In this document: piece by piece, positions 9,912 to 16,351 of the stretch | Layout: each line of letters opens with the position of its first letter | Position numbering within the stretch: the first letter of the stretch is position 1 | Source of the DNA: Candidatus Burarchaeum sp. | GTDB lineage: Archaea > Micrarchaeota > Micrarchaeia > Burarchaeales > Burarchaeaceae | DNA: 39,829 nt | Direction of reading: 5' to 3' | Assembly: GCF_030646255.1 (NCBI RefSeq) | Contig: NZ_JAUSNF010000023.1 | Location: 1 to 39,829 of the forward strand | Made by a program: the position numbers and the translations under genes | Notes under the pieces: model-generated | Databases searched by the model: none | Told to the model about the DNA's origin: nothing | The model's input: the letters and a program-made list of their open reading frames with translations, nothing else

Positions 9912-10472
9912 CTAAAACAGCCAGCCGACAACTTTTCCGCCCGCCAGCGCCACATAGGTGGCCTTTATAACATTGCCAATCAGCGCCGCAAGCAGGAATT
10001 TCTTCCAGTCGTATTTCATACTGCCGGCCGCTATGCCTACTAGGTCGAAAACTGGGTTCGGCAACAGGGCGAAAACCAGAATCGTTGCAAAGCCGTTCCT
10101 TTCCATCCACTTCTGCACCTGCTTCATCCGTTTCGCATTCTTGCCATTGTCATCAGCAATGGCCTCGCGGCCGCCGTAGCCAGCCAGGTAGCCCGTGAGT
10201 TCGCCAAATGCGGCGCCGATGCCTGCGGAAAGGCCGACAAGGTAGGGGTTCAGGAAAGCGCCTGCGGTGAATACGACCGCGAGGCCGGGCGCAGGGAGAA
10301 TTATGGTGGCGCTCGAGATGAACATTACGAATGCAACGCCGAGGTAGCCGTATGTGCGTATGAGACCCTCAACGTCGCCCCTAGTTGCAACTGAATAGAC
10401 TATGGCCACGAATGCGAGCACAAGAAGCACGATAAGCGCGCCCTTCAAATGCCGCTGCAAATGCCTGTTCAT
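9912..10472 (-). CDS. VTT/DedA-family membrane protein
   Basis: A 186-residue polytopic membrane protein with the VTT (SNARE-associated/DedA) fold: an N-terminal hydrophobic anchor (about residues 12-30), then the VTT core with GYLGVAFVMFISSATIILPAPG and a central glycine-rich segment (GIGAAFGELTGYLAGYGGREA), and C-terminal membrane segments. Family members act as lipid scramblases or transporters. NGFATILVFALLPNPVFDLVGI matches the conserved substrate-binding segment with its buried proline. A minus-strand TATA-like TTTATATTG (about 10490-10498) precedes the start by some 20 bases. It diverges from the AbrB-PIN pair; hairpin array A lies between them. Confidence 0.85.
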   Translation of the reverse strand: MNRHLQRHLKGALIVLLVLAFVAIVYSVATRGDVEGLIRTYGYLGVAFVMFISSATIILPAPGLAVVFTAGAFLNPYLVGLSAGIGAAFGELTGYLAGYGGREAIADDNGKNAKRMKQVQKWMERNGFATILVFALLPNPVFDLVGIAAGSMKYDWKKFLLAALIGNVIKATYVALAGGKVVGWLF

Positions 10473-10499
10473 GAGCTGCTATCTGCGCCACAATATAAA

Positions 10500-10596
10500 A
10501 AAGGAGGTTGACACGCATTCCGCCCGGAGCGGAATGGTGCCCCTTTCTCGTATCCACGAGAAAGCGGGACCTCAGGGAACCTCGGTTCCCTAGGTC
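10500..10596 (+). repeat. Hairpin array A (three tandem inverted repeats)
   Basis: Three near-perfect hairpins stand in a row. Arms are 10516-10523/10529-10536 (CATTCCGC/GCGGAATG), 10543-10550/10557-10564 (CTTTCTCG/CGAGAAAG) and 10574-10581/10584-10591 (AGGGAACC/GGTTCCCT). The last is extended by GACCT/AGGTC (10568-10572/10592-10596). The left 24 bases (10500-10523) match 26207-26230 at all but about three positions. The 17 bases from 10531 (GGAATGGTGCCCCTTTC) are identical to 26282-26298. A TATA-like run at 10493-10498 could start rightward transcription of the array. No tRNA follows. It fills the gap between two divergent genes. Confidence 0.8.
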
Positions 10597-10627
10597 ACCC
10601 GCTCCCTGGCCTGCCGAGGTTTATAAG
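10594..10627 (+). promoter_or_regulatory. Promoter of the AbrB-PIN pair with a 13-base upstream box
   Basis: TTTATAAG at 10620-10627 is a TATA box. GTCACCCGCTCCC at 10594-10606 begins 26 bases upstream of it. The identical 13 bases at exactly the same spacing precede the TATA box of the 90-residue gene at 11729 (11664-11676 and 11690). The box probably binds a shared regulator or marks a duplicated promoter. Confidence 0.6.
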
Positions 10628-10667
10628 CGCGCCCGCAAAAAATGTCGCAGGAGGAATGGAAAGGAAT

Positions 10668-10705
10668 ATAAGACATATCTTACTAATAAGATACGGTGGT
10701 CTTAT
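10668..10705. promoter_or_regulatory. Nested palindromic operator of the AbrB-PIN pair
   Basis: An inner inverted repeat TATCTTA-CTAA-TAAGATA (10676-10693) lies inside an outer pair ATAAGAC (10668-10674) and GTCTTAT (10699-10705). The outer right arm covers the AbrB ATG at 10704. Antitoxins of this type usually bind such palindromes and repress their own operon. The position between the TATA box and the start fits autorepression. Confidence 0.65.
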
Positions 10706-10952
10706 GTCCGAAGTGCTTGAAATGGGCAAGATAAGCGCAAGGGGCCAGATTGCGATACCAGTGGCCATACGGAAAGAGATGGGGCTTGAGGAGGGCTCAA
10801 AGGTGATGTTCTTCCTCGAGGACGACACTCTGCTCATAAAGAAGGTCAGCGCCCAGACGTGGGAGCAGATAACCGCTCCACTCAGGCAGGCGAAAAAGAA
10901 GATAAAGCAGGAAGATGTCGACGGGCTCATACACCGGATGCGGAAGGCATGA
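10704..10952 (+). CDS. AbrB/VapB-type antitoxin
   Basis: A small DNA-binding protein with the AbrB/MazE swapped-hairpin fold: EMGKISARGQIAIPVAIRKEMGLEEGSKVMF near residues 6-36, then a charged C-terminal tail that would wrap the toxin. I take the ATG at 10704 because GGTGGT lies just upstream and family members start a few residues before the fold. An in-frame ATG at 10656 sits one base after GGAGG, too close to be used well. The stop overlaps the PIN toxin ATG by four bases (ATGA). It is probably the antitoxin and autorepressor through the palindrome at its start. Confidence 0.88.
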   Translation: MSEVLEMGKISARGQIAIPVAIRKEMGLEEGSKVMFFLEDDTLLIKKVSAQTWEQITAPLRQAKKKIKQEDVDGLIHRMRKA

Positions 10953-11368
10953 AAATAACGCTCGATACCAATGTCCTGGTTTCCGGCACGTTCTGGGAAG
11001 GTGAAGCCTTCCGCATAATCCAGCTAATCCAGGAGAAGCGAGTCCAGTGCTTCCTGTCAAAAGAGATACTGCAGGAATATGAGGCGGTTCTGCACAGCGA
11101 CGAGATAGTGGAAAAAACATATGAGAACCATTTGGCCGTAAAATCCGCAATCATAAAAGCACTTGAGATGTGCACCATCGTCGAACCGAAAAGGCGGTTT
11201 GCGGTTGTGAAAGAAGACCCTGCCGACAATATGATCTTAGACTGCGCCGTTGAGGCCAATGTCGACTATGTGATAACCTATGATGCAAAGCACCTGCTGA
11301 AGCTGGGCGAGTTCGAAAGCATAAAAATCATTTCGCCTGCGCAGTTTCTGAGGATTATTGAGCGGTGA
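10949..11368 (+). CDS. PIN-domain toxin (VapC-like RNase)
   Basis: A 139-residue PIN-fold ribonuclease. Acidic metal-site residues can be read at LDTNVLVSG (Asp near residue 5), EILQEYEAVL (Glu near 45), DPADNMILDCA (near 90-100) and ITYDAKHLL (near 113). This belongs to the PIN group annotated as putative toxin component of toxin-antitoxin systems; such toxins cut tRNA or other RNA when the antitoxin decays. The ATG at 10949 overlaps the antitoxin stop, so the two are translationally coupled. A longer in-frame start inside the antitoxin gene is not plausible. Confidence 0.9.
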   Translation: MKITLDTNVLVSGTFWEGEAFRIIQLIQEKRVQCFLSKEILQEYEAVLHSDEIVEKTYENHLAVKSAIIKALEMCTIVEPKRRFAVVKEDPADNMILDCAVEANVDYVITYDAKHLLKLGEFESIKIISPAQFLRIIER

Positions 11369-11374
11369 ACGAAC

Positions 11375-11626
11375 ATGCTGCCAAAAAATATTAGGTGTAT
11401 CTCCTGCGGTGCGCCTGCAAAATTTACCCGCGGGCCGAAGCTTTTCCTAAAAAAATTCATAGTGCAGAAAGTCAGCTACTACAAATGCGCGAAGTGCGGC
11501 AAGGAGTTCGTGCCTAGCGCGGAGTACGAGAAGGTCAGGCGAAAGCTGATGGAGGAGAAGAAGGAGCTAAAGCGCACCAATTCCAAATATGTATCTGAGA
11601 AGGCTGCCCTATCAAAGTACAGGTGA
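11375..11626 (+). CDS. Small zinc-ribbon protein
   Basis: An 83-residue protein with two CxxC pairs (RCISCGAPA near residue 8 and YKCAKCGKEFVPS near 37) followed by a charged helix (EYEKVRRKLMEEKKELKRT). The spacing and the GKEFVPS segment recall the YgiT/MqsA-type zinc finger found in antitoxins, but the match is loose. GGTGA lies six bases before the ATG. The gene begins 6 bases after the PIN toxin stop, so it is a third member of that operon. Its role is unknown; it may assist or regulate the toxin pair. Confidence 0.7.
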   Translation: MLPKNIRCISCGAPAKFTRGPKLFLKKFIVQKVSYYKCAKCGKEFVPSAEYEKVRRKLMEEKKELKRTNSKYVSEKAALSKYR

Positions 11627-11663
11627 TTAGCTGGAACTAACGCCCTACCGCATCGAATTCAAA

Positions 11664-11697
11664 GTCACCCGCTCCCCACCCTCCCAGGCTTTAAATA
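11664..11697 (+). promoter_or_regulatory. Promoter of the 90-aa gene with the 13-base box
   Basis: GTCACCCGCTCCC at 11664-11676 precedes the TATA box TTTAAATA (11690-11697) by 26 bases, exactly as in the AbrB-PIN promoter at 10594. The ATG at 11729 lies about 35 bases past the TATA centre, so the transcript has little or no leader. Confidence 0.6.
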
Positions 11698-11728
11698 CCC
11701 AGCCGCTCCGCTACATAGCGGCGATCAA

Positions 11729-12001
11729 ATGCCGGTTGAAGAGGAGATAATCCATTGGTGGAAGGATGAGAAGGGCGAAGGGCACAGGAATGCCCTGCGC
11801 ATCGAGAGCGAGCAGCCCCAGCTTCAGAACGGCTTCCCGCGCGACGGCGTGATAACGCTGCGGCTTATGAATACTGCAAGCCAGCAGGCCATAAAGCTCT
11901 CGCCCGACGAGGCCCTGCGCTTAAGCACCCAGCTCCTGCAGGTCGCAAAGGAGCTCCTGAACCAGAAGCGCGCGATGTGGCACGAGCACGAGGAAGATTA
12001 G
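11729..12001 (+). CDS. Conserved-looking small protein, 90 aa, function unknown
   Basis: Not recognised. The protein is acidic and soluble, with a beta segment (GVITLRLMNTASQQAIKLS) followed by a helix (PDEALRLSTQLLQVAKELLNQKRAMWH). The pattern of a short sheet, then SPDEALRLS and a helix, looks like a small ligand- or protein-binding domain and not like noise. It has a clear TATA box 32 bases upstream and near-leaderless spacing, which supports a real gene. Its stop overlaps the convergent Hsp20 stop by four bases. Confidence 0.7.
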   Translation: MPVEEEIIHWWKDEKGEGHRNALRIESEQPQLQNGFPRDGVITLRLMNTASQQAIKLSPDEALRLSTQLLQVAKELLNQKRAMWHEHEED

Positions 12002-12420
12002 TCCACTTTAATTTCCTGCCCCTTCTCCTCCTTTCCCGGCTTCTCCTTCCTCAGCTTAATCTCGAGCACGCCGTTCTTGCACGTCGCGGAGGCGCCCTCG
12101 GACCTTACGCGCTCGGGCAGCTTCACCGCCTTCCTGTACTTCCTCTGCGGGCTCGCGACGTTTATGTACAATATGTCGCGCTCGCTGTTCAGGCTGGTTT
12201 TTATATCGTGCTTCTCAGCGCCCGGCACCTCGGCTATCACCGTAATGTCCTCCTTGCGGTTCATGATGTCGATGAGCGGCTCGCGCTCATCGCTCTGCTC
12301 AGAGCCCTTCTCCTTCCGCTTCACAACATCATCGAGCATCTTCTCCATCATCTCGTGCATGTGCCCGAAGTCGTCGTCAAAGTCAAAGAAGCCGAAGCCG
12401 CGTTTTCTTCTTGGGAACAT
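11998..12420 (-). CDS. Small heat shock protein, Hsp20/alpha-crystallin family
   Basis: A 140-residue ATP-independent chaperone that holds unfolding proteins. An aromatic-rich N-terminal arm (RRKRGFGFFDFDDDFGHMHEM) is followed by the alpha-crystallin domain (residues about 45-130): PLIDIMNRKEDITVIAEVPG, then YRKAVKLPERV and the signature NGVLEIKLRK. The usual C-terminal IxI motif appears as EIKV. AGGTGAT lies five bases before the ATG. The gene follows the AIR-synthase-like gene by 39 bases on the same strand and could share its transcript, although heat-shock genes often have their own promoter. Confidence 0.95.
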   Translation of the reverse strand: MFPRRKRGFGFFDFDDDFGHMHEMMEKMLDDVVKRKEKGSEQSDEREPLIDIMNRKEDITVIAEVPGAEKHDIKTSLNSERDILYINVASPQRKYRKAVKLPERVRSEGASATCKNGVLEIKLRKEKPGKEEKGQEIKVD

Positions 12421-12459
12421 GATATCACCTCTTCTACCGGTCTTTCTCCACTTGTCCTT

Positions 12460-13536
12460 TTATTTTTTCCTTATAGTCTTCCCGCCGCACGCATTCCAGA
12501 ACGGGTCCTCGCGCGGGTGCGCAAGCGGTTTGCCATCGACCTCAACGCCCGCGCCCATCACAACCTCGCCAATGACGCTGGCTGCAATGTGCTTGCGTTC
12601 AAGTGCGCTGATTATTCCATCCGCGCTTTCCTTAGCCGCGCTTATCAACAGTGTGCCTTCGCTTATCGAAACATATGGGTCAATCTGGAACAGCCAGCAC
12701 ATTTTCTCGACTTCAGGCTTCACAATTATATCTTTCTTCCGCACCTTCATGCCAACCTTGCTAACCTCGCTCATCTCGCAGAGCGCGCCATAAACGCCGC
12801 ATTCAGTTGCATCGTGCATTGCATGAACAGCGCTTACACCGACATTACCCTCCGCGCCCTTTGCACCGTGCATCGATTTTCCGCCATCAACACCAAACGC
12901 AGTCAACGCATCCTCGACAACGCTCATCTCGCGTGCAATCTTGTTTGCCTTCTTCGCAAATTCCTCGCCAAAGTGCTCGACAACGGCAGGACGGAAGAAA
13001 TGCGACAAAAGCGCGCTCGCCTCAATCGCAGCGCCCTTTGTCAAAATCAATGCATCGCCAGGCTTCGCGCCCGCAGGCGTGACATACTTGTCGCACACGC
13101 CCATCATCACCGCGCCGCCCACCATGGGGTAGGTGCAGCCCGGATAGCGCGCCGTATGCCCGGACACGACGGAAATTCCAAGCTCCTTGCACGCCTTGTG
13201 CACCCCAGCCCACATCTCCTCGAACTCGGCATCCGTCATTTCGAGCGGCAAATTCAAATCAACGCACAAATAGTCTGGCTTTGCGCCCATGCTCGCCACG
13301 TCGCTTGCCAGTATGTTGACAGCAAACCATGTAGCCAGCTCAAAGCCCAGCTCTTTCGCAACATAGAACGGGTCAGTCTCAACAACAACAAACTTTCCGC
13401 CAATGCGCAGCACCGCACAGTCCACGCCGTTCTGCGGCCCCACAACGACGCCCTTGCCTTCGAAGCCAGCGCCCAGCCTAGGCTTGATGACCCTCTCGAA
13501 AACGTCGGGCGAAATCTTGCCCATTTTAGGCAGCAT
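12460..13536 (-). CDS. AIR synthase (PurM)-like / SelD-HypE-ThiL superfamily protein
   Basis: A 358-residue protein of the PurM-like superfamily, whose members bind ATP and transfer phosphate. Seen: VGPQNGVDCAVLRIGG (N-terminal metal and ATP-binding strand), the DLNLPLEMTD region, VVSGHTARYPG near 145, AGAKPGDALILTKGAAIEA near 185, and HDATECGVYGALCEMSEVSKVGM near 275. It lacks the C-terminal Cys of HypE and is not a clear ThiL or PurM, so the substrate is open. I start it at ATG 13536; earlier in-frame codons lie inside tRNA-Gly. It begins three bases past the tRNA 3' end, so it is probably read from the tRNA transcript. An ATG at 13524 is the alternative. Confidence 0.8.
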   Translation of the reverse strand: MLPKMGKISPDVFERVIKPRLGAGFEGKGVVVGPQNGVDCAVLRIGGKFVVVETDPFYVAKELGFELATWFAVNILASDVASMGAKPDYLCVDLNLPLEMTDAEFEEMWAGVHKACKELGISVVSGHTARYPGCTYPMVGGAVMMGVCDKYVTPAGAKPGDALILTKGAAIEASALLSHFFRPAVVEHFGEEFAKKANKIAREMSVVEDALTAFGVDGGKSMHGAKGAEGNVGVSAVHAMHDATECGVYGALCEMSEVSKVGMKVRKKDIIVKPEVEKMCWLFQIDPYVSISEGTLLISAAKESADGIISALERKHIAASVIGEVVMGAGVEVDGKPLAHPREDPFWNACGGKTIRKK

Positions 13537-13539
13537 GGA

Positions 13540-13652
13540 TGCGGCCGCCGGGATTTGAACCCGGGTTATAGGCTTGGAAGGCTTGCTTATCGGAACCAAG
13601 GTCCGTGAGCCTTAATTCAATTCTAAGTCCTACCAGGCTAGACTACAGCCGC
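13540..13652 (-). tRNA. tRNA-Gly (anticodon TCC) with a 40-base intron at position 29/30
   Basis: Exon 1 is 13652-13623 and exon 2 is 13582-13540. Splicing out 13622-13583 gives a perfect 73-base tRNA: acceptor GCGGCTG/CGGCCGC, D-arm GTCT/GGAC, anticodon stem TAGGC/GCCTA, loop CTTCCAA, T-arm CCGGG/CCCGG, and A73. The splice sites form a bulge-helix-bulge: outer AGG/CCT, central ACTT/AAGC (one A-C mismatch), outer ATTG/CGAT, with three-base bulges AG^A and AA^G. The site inside the 5' anticodon stem is not the usual 37/38. The leader is bracketed by a stem that ends at the base before G1. C35, C36 and A73 agree with glycine identity. Confidence 0.9.
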
Positions 13653-13745
13653 CAAAAGAACCTACGGCAAGCATTCCGTCTCGAAAGACGGAATGGTGCG
13701 TCATTACGCCGAAGGCGTAATGACCGTTCTTTTGAGAACTCCTTT
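13653..13745 (-). ncRNA. Structured tRNA-Gly leader: hairpin array B inside a closing stem
   Basis: On the minus strand an outer 9-bp stem CAAAAGAAC/GTTCTTTTG (13734-13726 with 13661-13653) encloses two perfect hairpins: 11 bp at 13724-13714/13710-13700 and 10 bp at 13695-13686/13681-13672. The 3' arm of the outer stem ends at 13653, directly before tRNA-Gly G1 at 13652. GGAATGGTGC lies on the plus strand at 13690-13699. AAAGGAG at 13745-13739 starts the unit, as at 10500 and 26207. A TATA-like TAATTAAAG near 13780-13772, inside the end of the upstream gene, would start transcription near 13750. Confidence 0.75.
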
Positions 13746-13766
13746 CTTCTCTTTACACTTGCGGAA

Positions 13767-15506
13767 TCAAACTTTAATTAGCCTTTGCCTTACTGTTGTT
13801 AGAAAGTCAGTAGGAAACACATGCCCCATTTTTGGTCCTGCAAGAAATTGCCTTGCGCGCCATGATGTCAGCCTCTCAGGAGAAACTAAGGCAGGAACCA
13901 TCTCAACAACCCTCACACCAATTTTTTCAAGTGCATAAGCCTTGTCTGGGTTGTTTGTAATCAACCTCGCCTCTCTTATATTGCAGCAATATCTCAGTAT
14001 TTTTGCTGCATTCTTGTATTCTCGCGAGTCTATCTGCAACCCAAGCGCTTCATACGAATCTACTGTGTCCATTCCGCGTTCCTGTAATGCATAGGCGTTG
14101 GCGTGGTCTACAACACTGACCCCTCGTCCGTCTTGGTGAAGTGCGTAAATAAGCACTCCACCCTCAGTTCCTATTCTCACAAGAGCGTCTTCGAGCTGGG
14201 GACTACAATTGCATTTTTCCGACCTGAATATATGTCCGAAAGTGCATGCTGATTGCATGCGAACAAGCGGCGCATCGCCTTCCCACCTCTTTTGCAGGAC
14301 TATGTACGTCTCGTCGTCTTTCTGGAACGCAGTGCATTCGAATTCCAGCGTTCCGCATTTCGTTTCGACAGGCAGTTTGAAAGTTTCGCTAATCCTATGA
14401 CTTTTTTCCTTATCAAGCGCCCCATATCTCGCCAGCATCTCCGGCCAGCCCCCCGAGGCATGGGGTTCGGCTAGCCAAACAGGCCGCTGACCGAATAGCA
14501 GGAGTTCATCGCAGAGGTACGGTTCCCGGAGTTCTTCGAAACTGGTTTGCGCTTCCTGGGCCATGCGTATGGTGAAAACGGCCCTGCACACGCCGGTGAA
14601 GTCATCTTTCTCGATTTCCCTGACCCATTCCTCATGGCCTGGGGCGCCCCAAAAGCGGCGCATATATTCGTTTGTTGGAATGATGCTTGGAGAGAATGCA
14701 TGCTCGACGTGAATTCCGAGCTTCGTGTGGCCGAAGGCGGACTGCAGCAGTTCCACGACGTGAATTCGTCCCTCCTCGCGCACGAATGAGTTGGAAATTA
14801 TCTGGAGCCTGCCGTCTGGTTTGAGGCGGGACTGCGCACCCGGAAGGAATTTTCGCAGGGCACCCAGACCATCACTACCTGCCGCCCCGTGAAGGAACCA
14901 TGAGCTGGGGCTCGGAACTGCTATGAACGGTGGGTTCGTTACAATCAGGTCATATTTCTCGTTTCCTAGATTTGCAAACATGTCTGACTTCACAAACCTT
15001 ATGCGCCCCTGAACACCGTTGAGTGCGGCGTTGAATTTCGCAAAGTCGAGTGCGCGGCTGTTGATGTCGACTGCCGTGGCTTCCGCGCCTTTCGAAGCGC
15101 ACACGATTGCCTGTATGCCTGAACCAGTCCCTATGTCCAAAACATCATCGCCTTCCTTCACCTCCAACCTGCGTGCGAGGAAGTCGCTCTCGTCGAGAAA
15201 AATCGGGTATACCCTGTCTGGGCGGTTTGCGGTAAAACGGTCAGTTGCTATGAATACGCCGTCATTTTCCCACAGCCGGCATTCGGTTTCGTAATGGCTC
15301 TCCGGCCTGGTTTTGGTTATCATACCAACGGCCAGAAGAGGTTCTGCGACTTCGGGGGGAAGTTTAGCAGCCGCTTCGGCCCTGAAGATATCTAGATATG
15401 CCTTCCTGTCGCCTTCAAGAAGAGCCGCGAGGGCCGCCCGTGCAGAGGCACCCTGTTTGCCGGTTACGTTTTCAAACACGCTATTACCGGTAGTACTGTA
15501 TGACAT
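13767..15506 (-). CDS. Fusion: class I methyltransferase plus GTP cyclohydrolase II-like domain
   Basis: A 579-residue two-domain protein. Residues about 85-330 form a SAM-dependent methyltransferase with VLDIGTGSG (122-130), acidic AVDIN (145-149) and NPPF (191-194), the motif of PrmC/HemK-type enzymes that methylate glutamine or planar nitrogens. Residues about 375-545 are RibA-like: zinc cysteines 421, 432 and 434, catalytic Tyr472 (AYALQ) and Arg495 (DSREY), and LITNNP. RibA opens GTP to start riboflavin synthesis. The usual SECLTGD has become SACTFGH, so the substrate may differ. I see no frameshift and the linker reads through. It diverges from the TrmB regulator. A possible role is making a methylated pterin, deazapurine or flavin-like molecule (inference). 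Confidence 0.85.
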   Translation of the reverse strand: MSYSTTGNSVFENVTGKQGASARAALAALLEGDRKAYLDIFRAEAAAKLPPEVAEPLLAVGMITKTRPESHYETECRLWENDGVFIATDRFTANRPDRVYPIFLDESDFLARRLEVKEGDDVLDIGTGSGIQAIVCASKGAEATAVDINSRALDFAKFNAALNGVQGRIRFVKSDMFANLGNEKYDLIVTNPPFIAVPSPSSWFLHGAAGSDGLGALRKFLPGAQSRLKPDGRLQIISNSFVREEGRIHVVELLQSAFGHTKLGIHVEHAFSPSIIPTNEYMRRFWGAPGHEEWVREIEKDDFTGVCRAVFTIRMAQEAQTSFEELREPYLCDELLLFGQRPVWLAEPHASGGWPEMLARYGALDKEKSHRISETFKLPVETKCGTLEFECTAFQKDDETYIVLQKRWEGDAPLVRMQSACTFGHIFRSEKCNCSPQLEDALVRIGTEGGVLIYALHQDGRGVSVVDHANAYALQERGMDTVDSYEALGLQIDSREYKNAAKILRYCCNIREARLITNNPDKAYALEKIGVRVVEMVPALVSPERLTSWRARQFLAGPKMGHVFPTDFLTTVRQRLIKV

Positions 15507-15577
15507 TCCGCATATTTACACAATCCTTCCCCCTCTCAGGGAGGAATATTTATTAACCAGCAATGAGAAATACGACT
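15507..15577. promoter_or_regulatory. Shared divergent promoter region between the methyltransferase-RibA fusion and TrmB regulator
   Basis: About 70 bases separate the two start codons. On the plus strand AATATTTATTA (15545-15555) is a TATA box placed 25-30 bases before ATG 15578, which implies a leaderless regulator mRNA. On the minus strand GTGTAAATATG lies close to the fusion gene start, with a G-rich stretch further upstream. TrmB regulators often bind next to their own gene, so the fusion gene is a likely target. Confidence 0.5.
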
Positions 15578-16336
15578 ATGCAAACAGACATTCCGATAAA
15601 GCTTGAGCGCCTCGGTCTCACGCACAACGAGGCAAAGGTATATCTGGCGCTTCTTGAGGTTGGCCCCTCCGCGACCAAGGCACTCATTAGGAAGACGGGC
15701 ATACATACCTCCAAAGTATATGAATCGCTAGAGCGGCTCATACAAAAGGGGCTTGCAAATTTCGTAATCGAGGCCAACCGGAAGAAATTCTCGGCGACGG
15801 ACCCTCAGAGCATCATCGGTTTTCTCGACGAGAAGCAAATGGAGCTCGAGGACAAGAAAAAAGAAGTTGTGAAACTGCTGCCCAGCTTGCGAAGCCTGCG
15901 GCGGGCCGCCCTACCTCAATCAGCCTCCGTCTTTTCAGGCATCAAGGGCTACAAGGCGATGCTCGACAACATGCTGAAGGAGCTTGGCGAAGGCGGACAC
16001 TATGATGCATTTGCAAGCGGCAGGCTAAAGGCGGAGCTTGGGCCGTTCTGGAACCATTTCCAGAGGAAAAAGGAGAAGATGGGCATCAGGAGCAGGTGCC
16101 TGTGGGACGAAGGTGTGCGGTCGCAAAAAGAGTATCTGAAAGAATACTTCGGCAAGGGGCGCTTCATCCCGAGCGGCTCGTATAATGCGCCTACTGATAT
16201 TTTTATTTACAAGGACAAGGTGCTACTGGTCTCGTATGTTTCAAAACCCATCTTTGCCGTGCTTATCCATAGCGCGGGCATGTCAAAAAGCTACGCCGAG
16301 CTTTTCAATACCTTGTGGAAAATAGGGAAAGAGTGA
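15578..16336 (+). CDS. TrmB-family transcriptional regulator
   Basis: A 252-residue archaeal regulator. The N-terminal winged helix-turn-helix is clear: LERLGLTHNEAKVYLALLEVGPSATKALIRKTGIHTSKVYESLERLIQKGL in sense, near residues 6-60, followed by a coiled coil (QMELEDKKKEVVKLL). The C-terminal half resembles the TrmB effector-binding domain (VFSGIKGYKAMLDNMLKEL, then DIFIYKDKVLLVSY). Related proteins sense sugars or other small molecules. I prefer ATG 15578 over 15563 because the TATA box at 15545-15555 would place the transcript start there. The divergent partner is the methyltransferase-RibA fusion, its most likely target. Confidence 0.9.
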   Translation: MQTDIPIKLERLGLTHNEAKVYLALLEVGPSATKALIRKTGIHTSKVYESLERLIQKGLANFVIEANRKKFSATDPQSIIGFLDEKQMELEDKKKEVVKLLPSLRSLRRAALPQSASVFSGIKGYKAMLDNMLKELGEGGHYDAFASGRLKAELGPFWNHFQRKKEKMGIRSRCLWDEGVRSQKEYLKEYFGKGRFIPSGSYNAPTDIFIYKDKVLLVSYVSKPIFAVLIHSAGMSKSYAELFNTLWKIGKE

Positions 16337-16351
16337 ATCATTCCTCCCACT

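Noticed and set aside
10500-10704. A hidden tRNA next to hairpin array A
   Set aside because: No T-arm GTTCRANYC motif or acceptor pair is found on either strand.
12460-13599. Longer start for the AIR-synthase-like gene and identification as HypE
   Set aside because: The first 21 codons of the longer frame lie within tRNA-Gly. The C-terminal Cys of HypE is missing and no other hyp gene is nearby.
13540-13652. tRNA-Arg (CCG), tRNA-Val (CAC) or tRNA-Leu (TAG) readings of the interrupted tRNA
   Set aside because: Each matches only part of the sequence and leaves a wrong loop size, a missing U33 or an oversized variable loop. The Gly (TCC) reading pairs fully and has bulge-helix-bulge splice sites.
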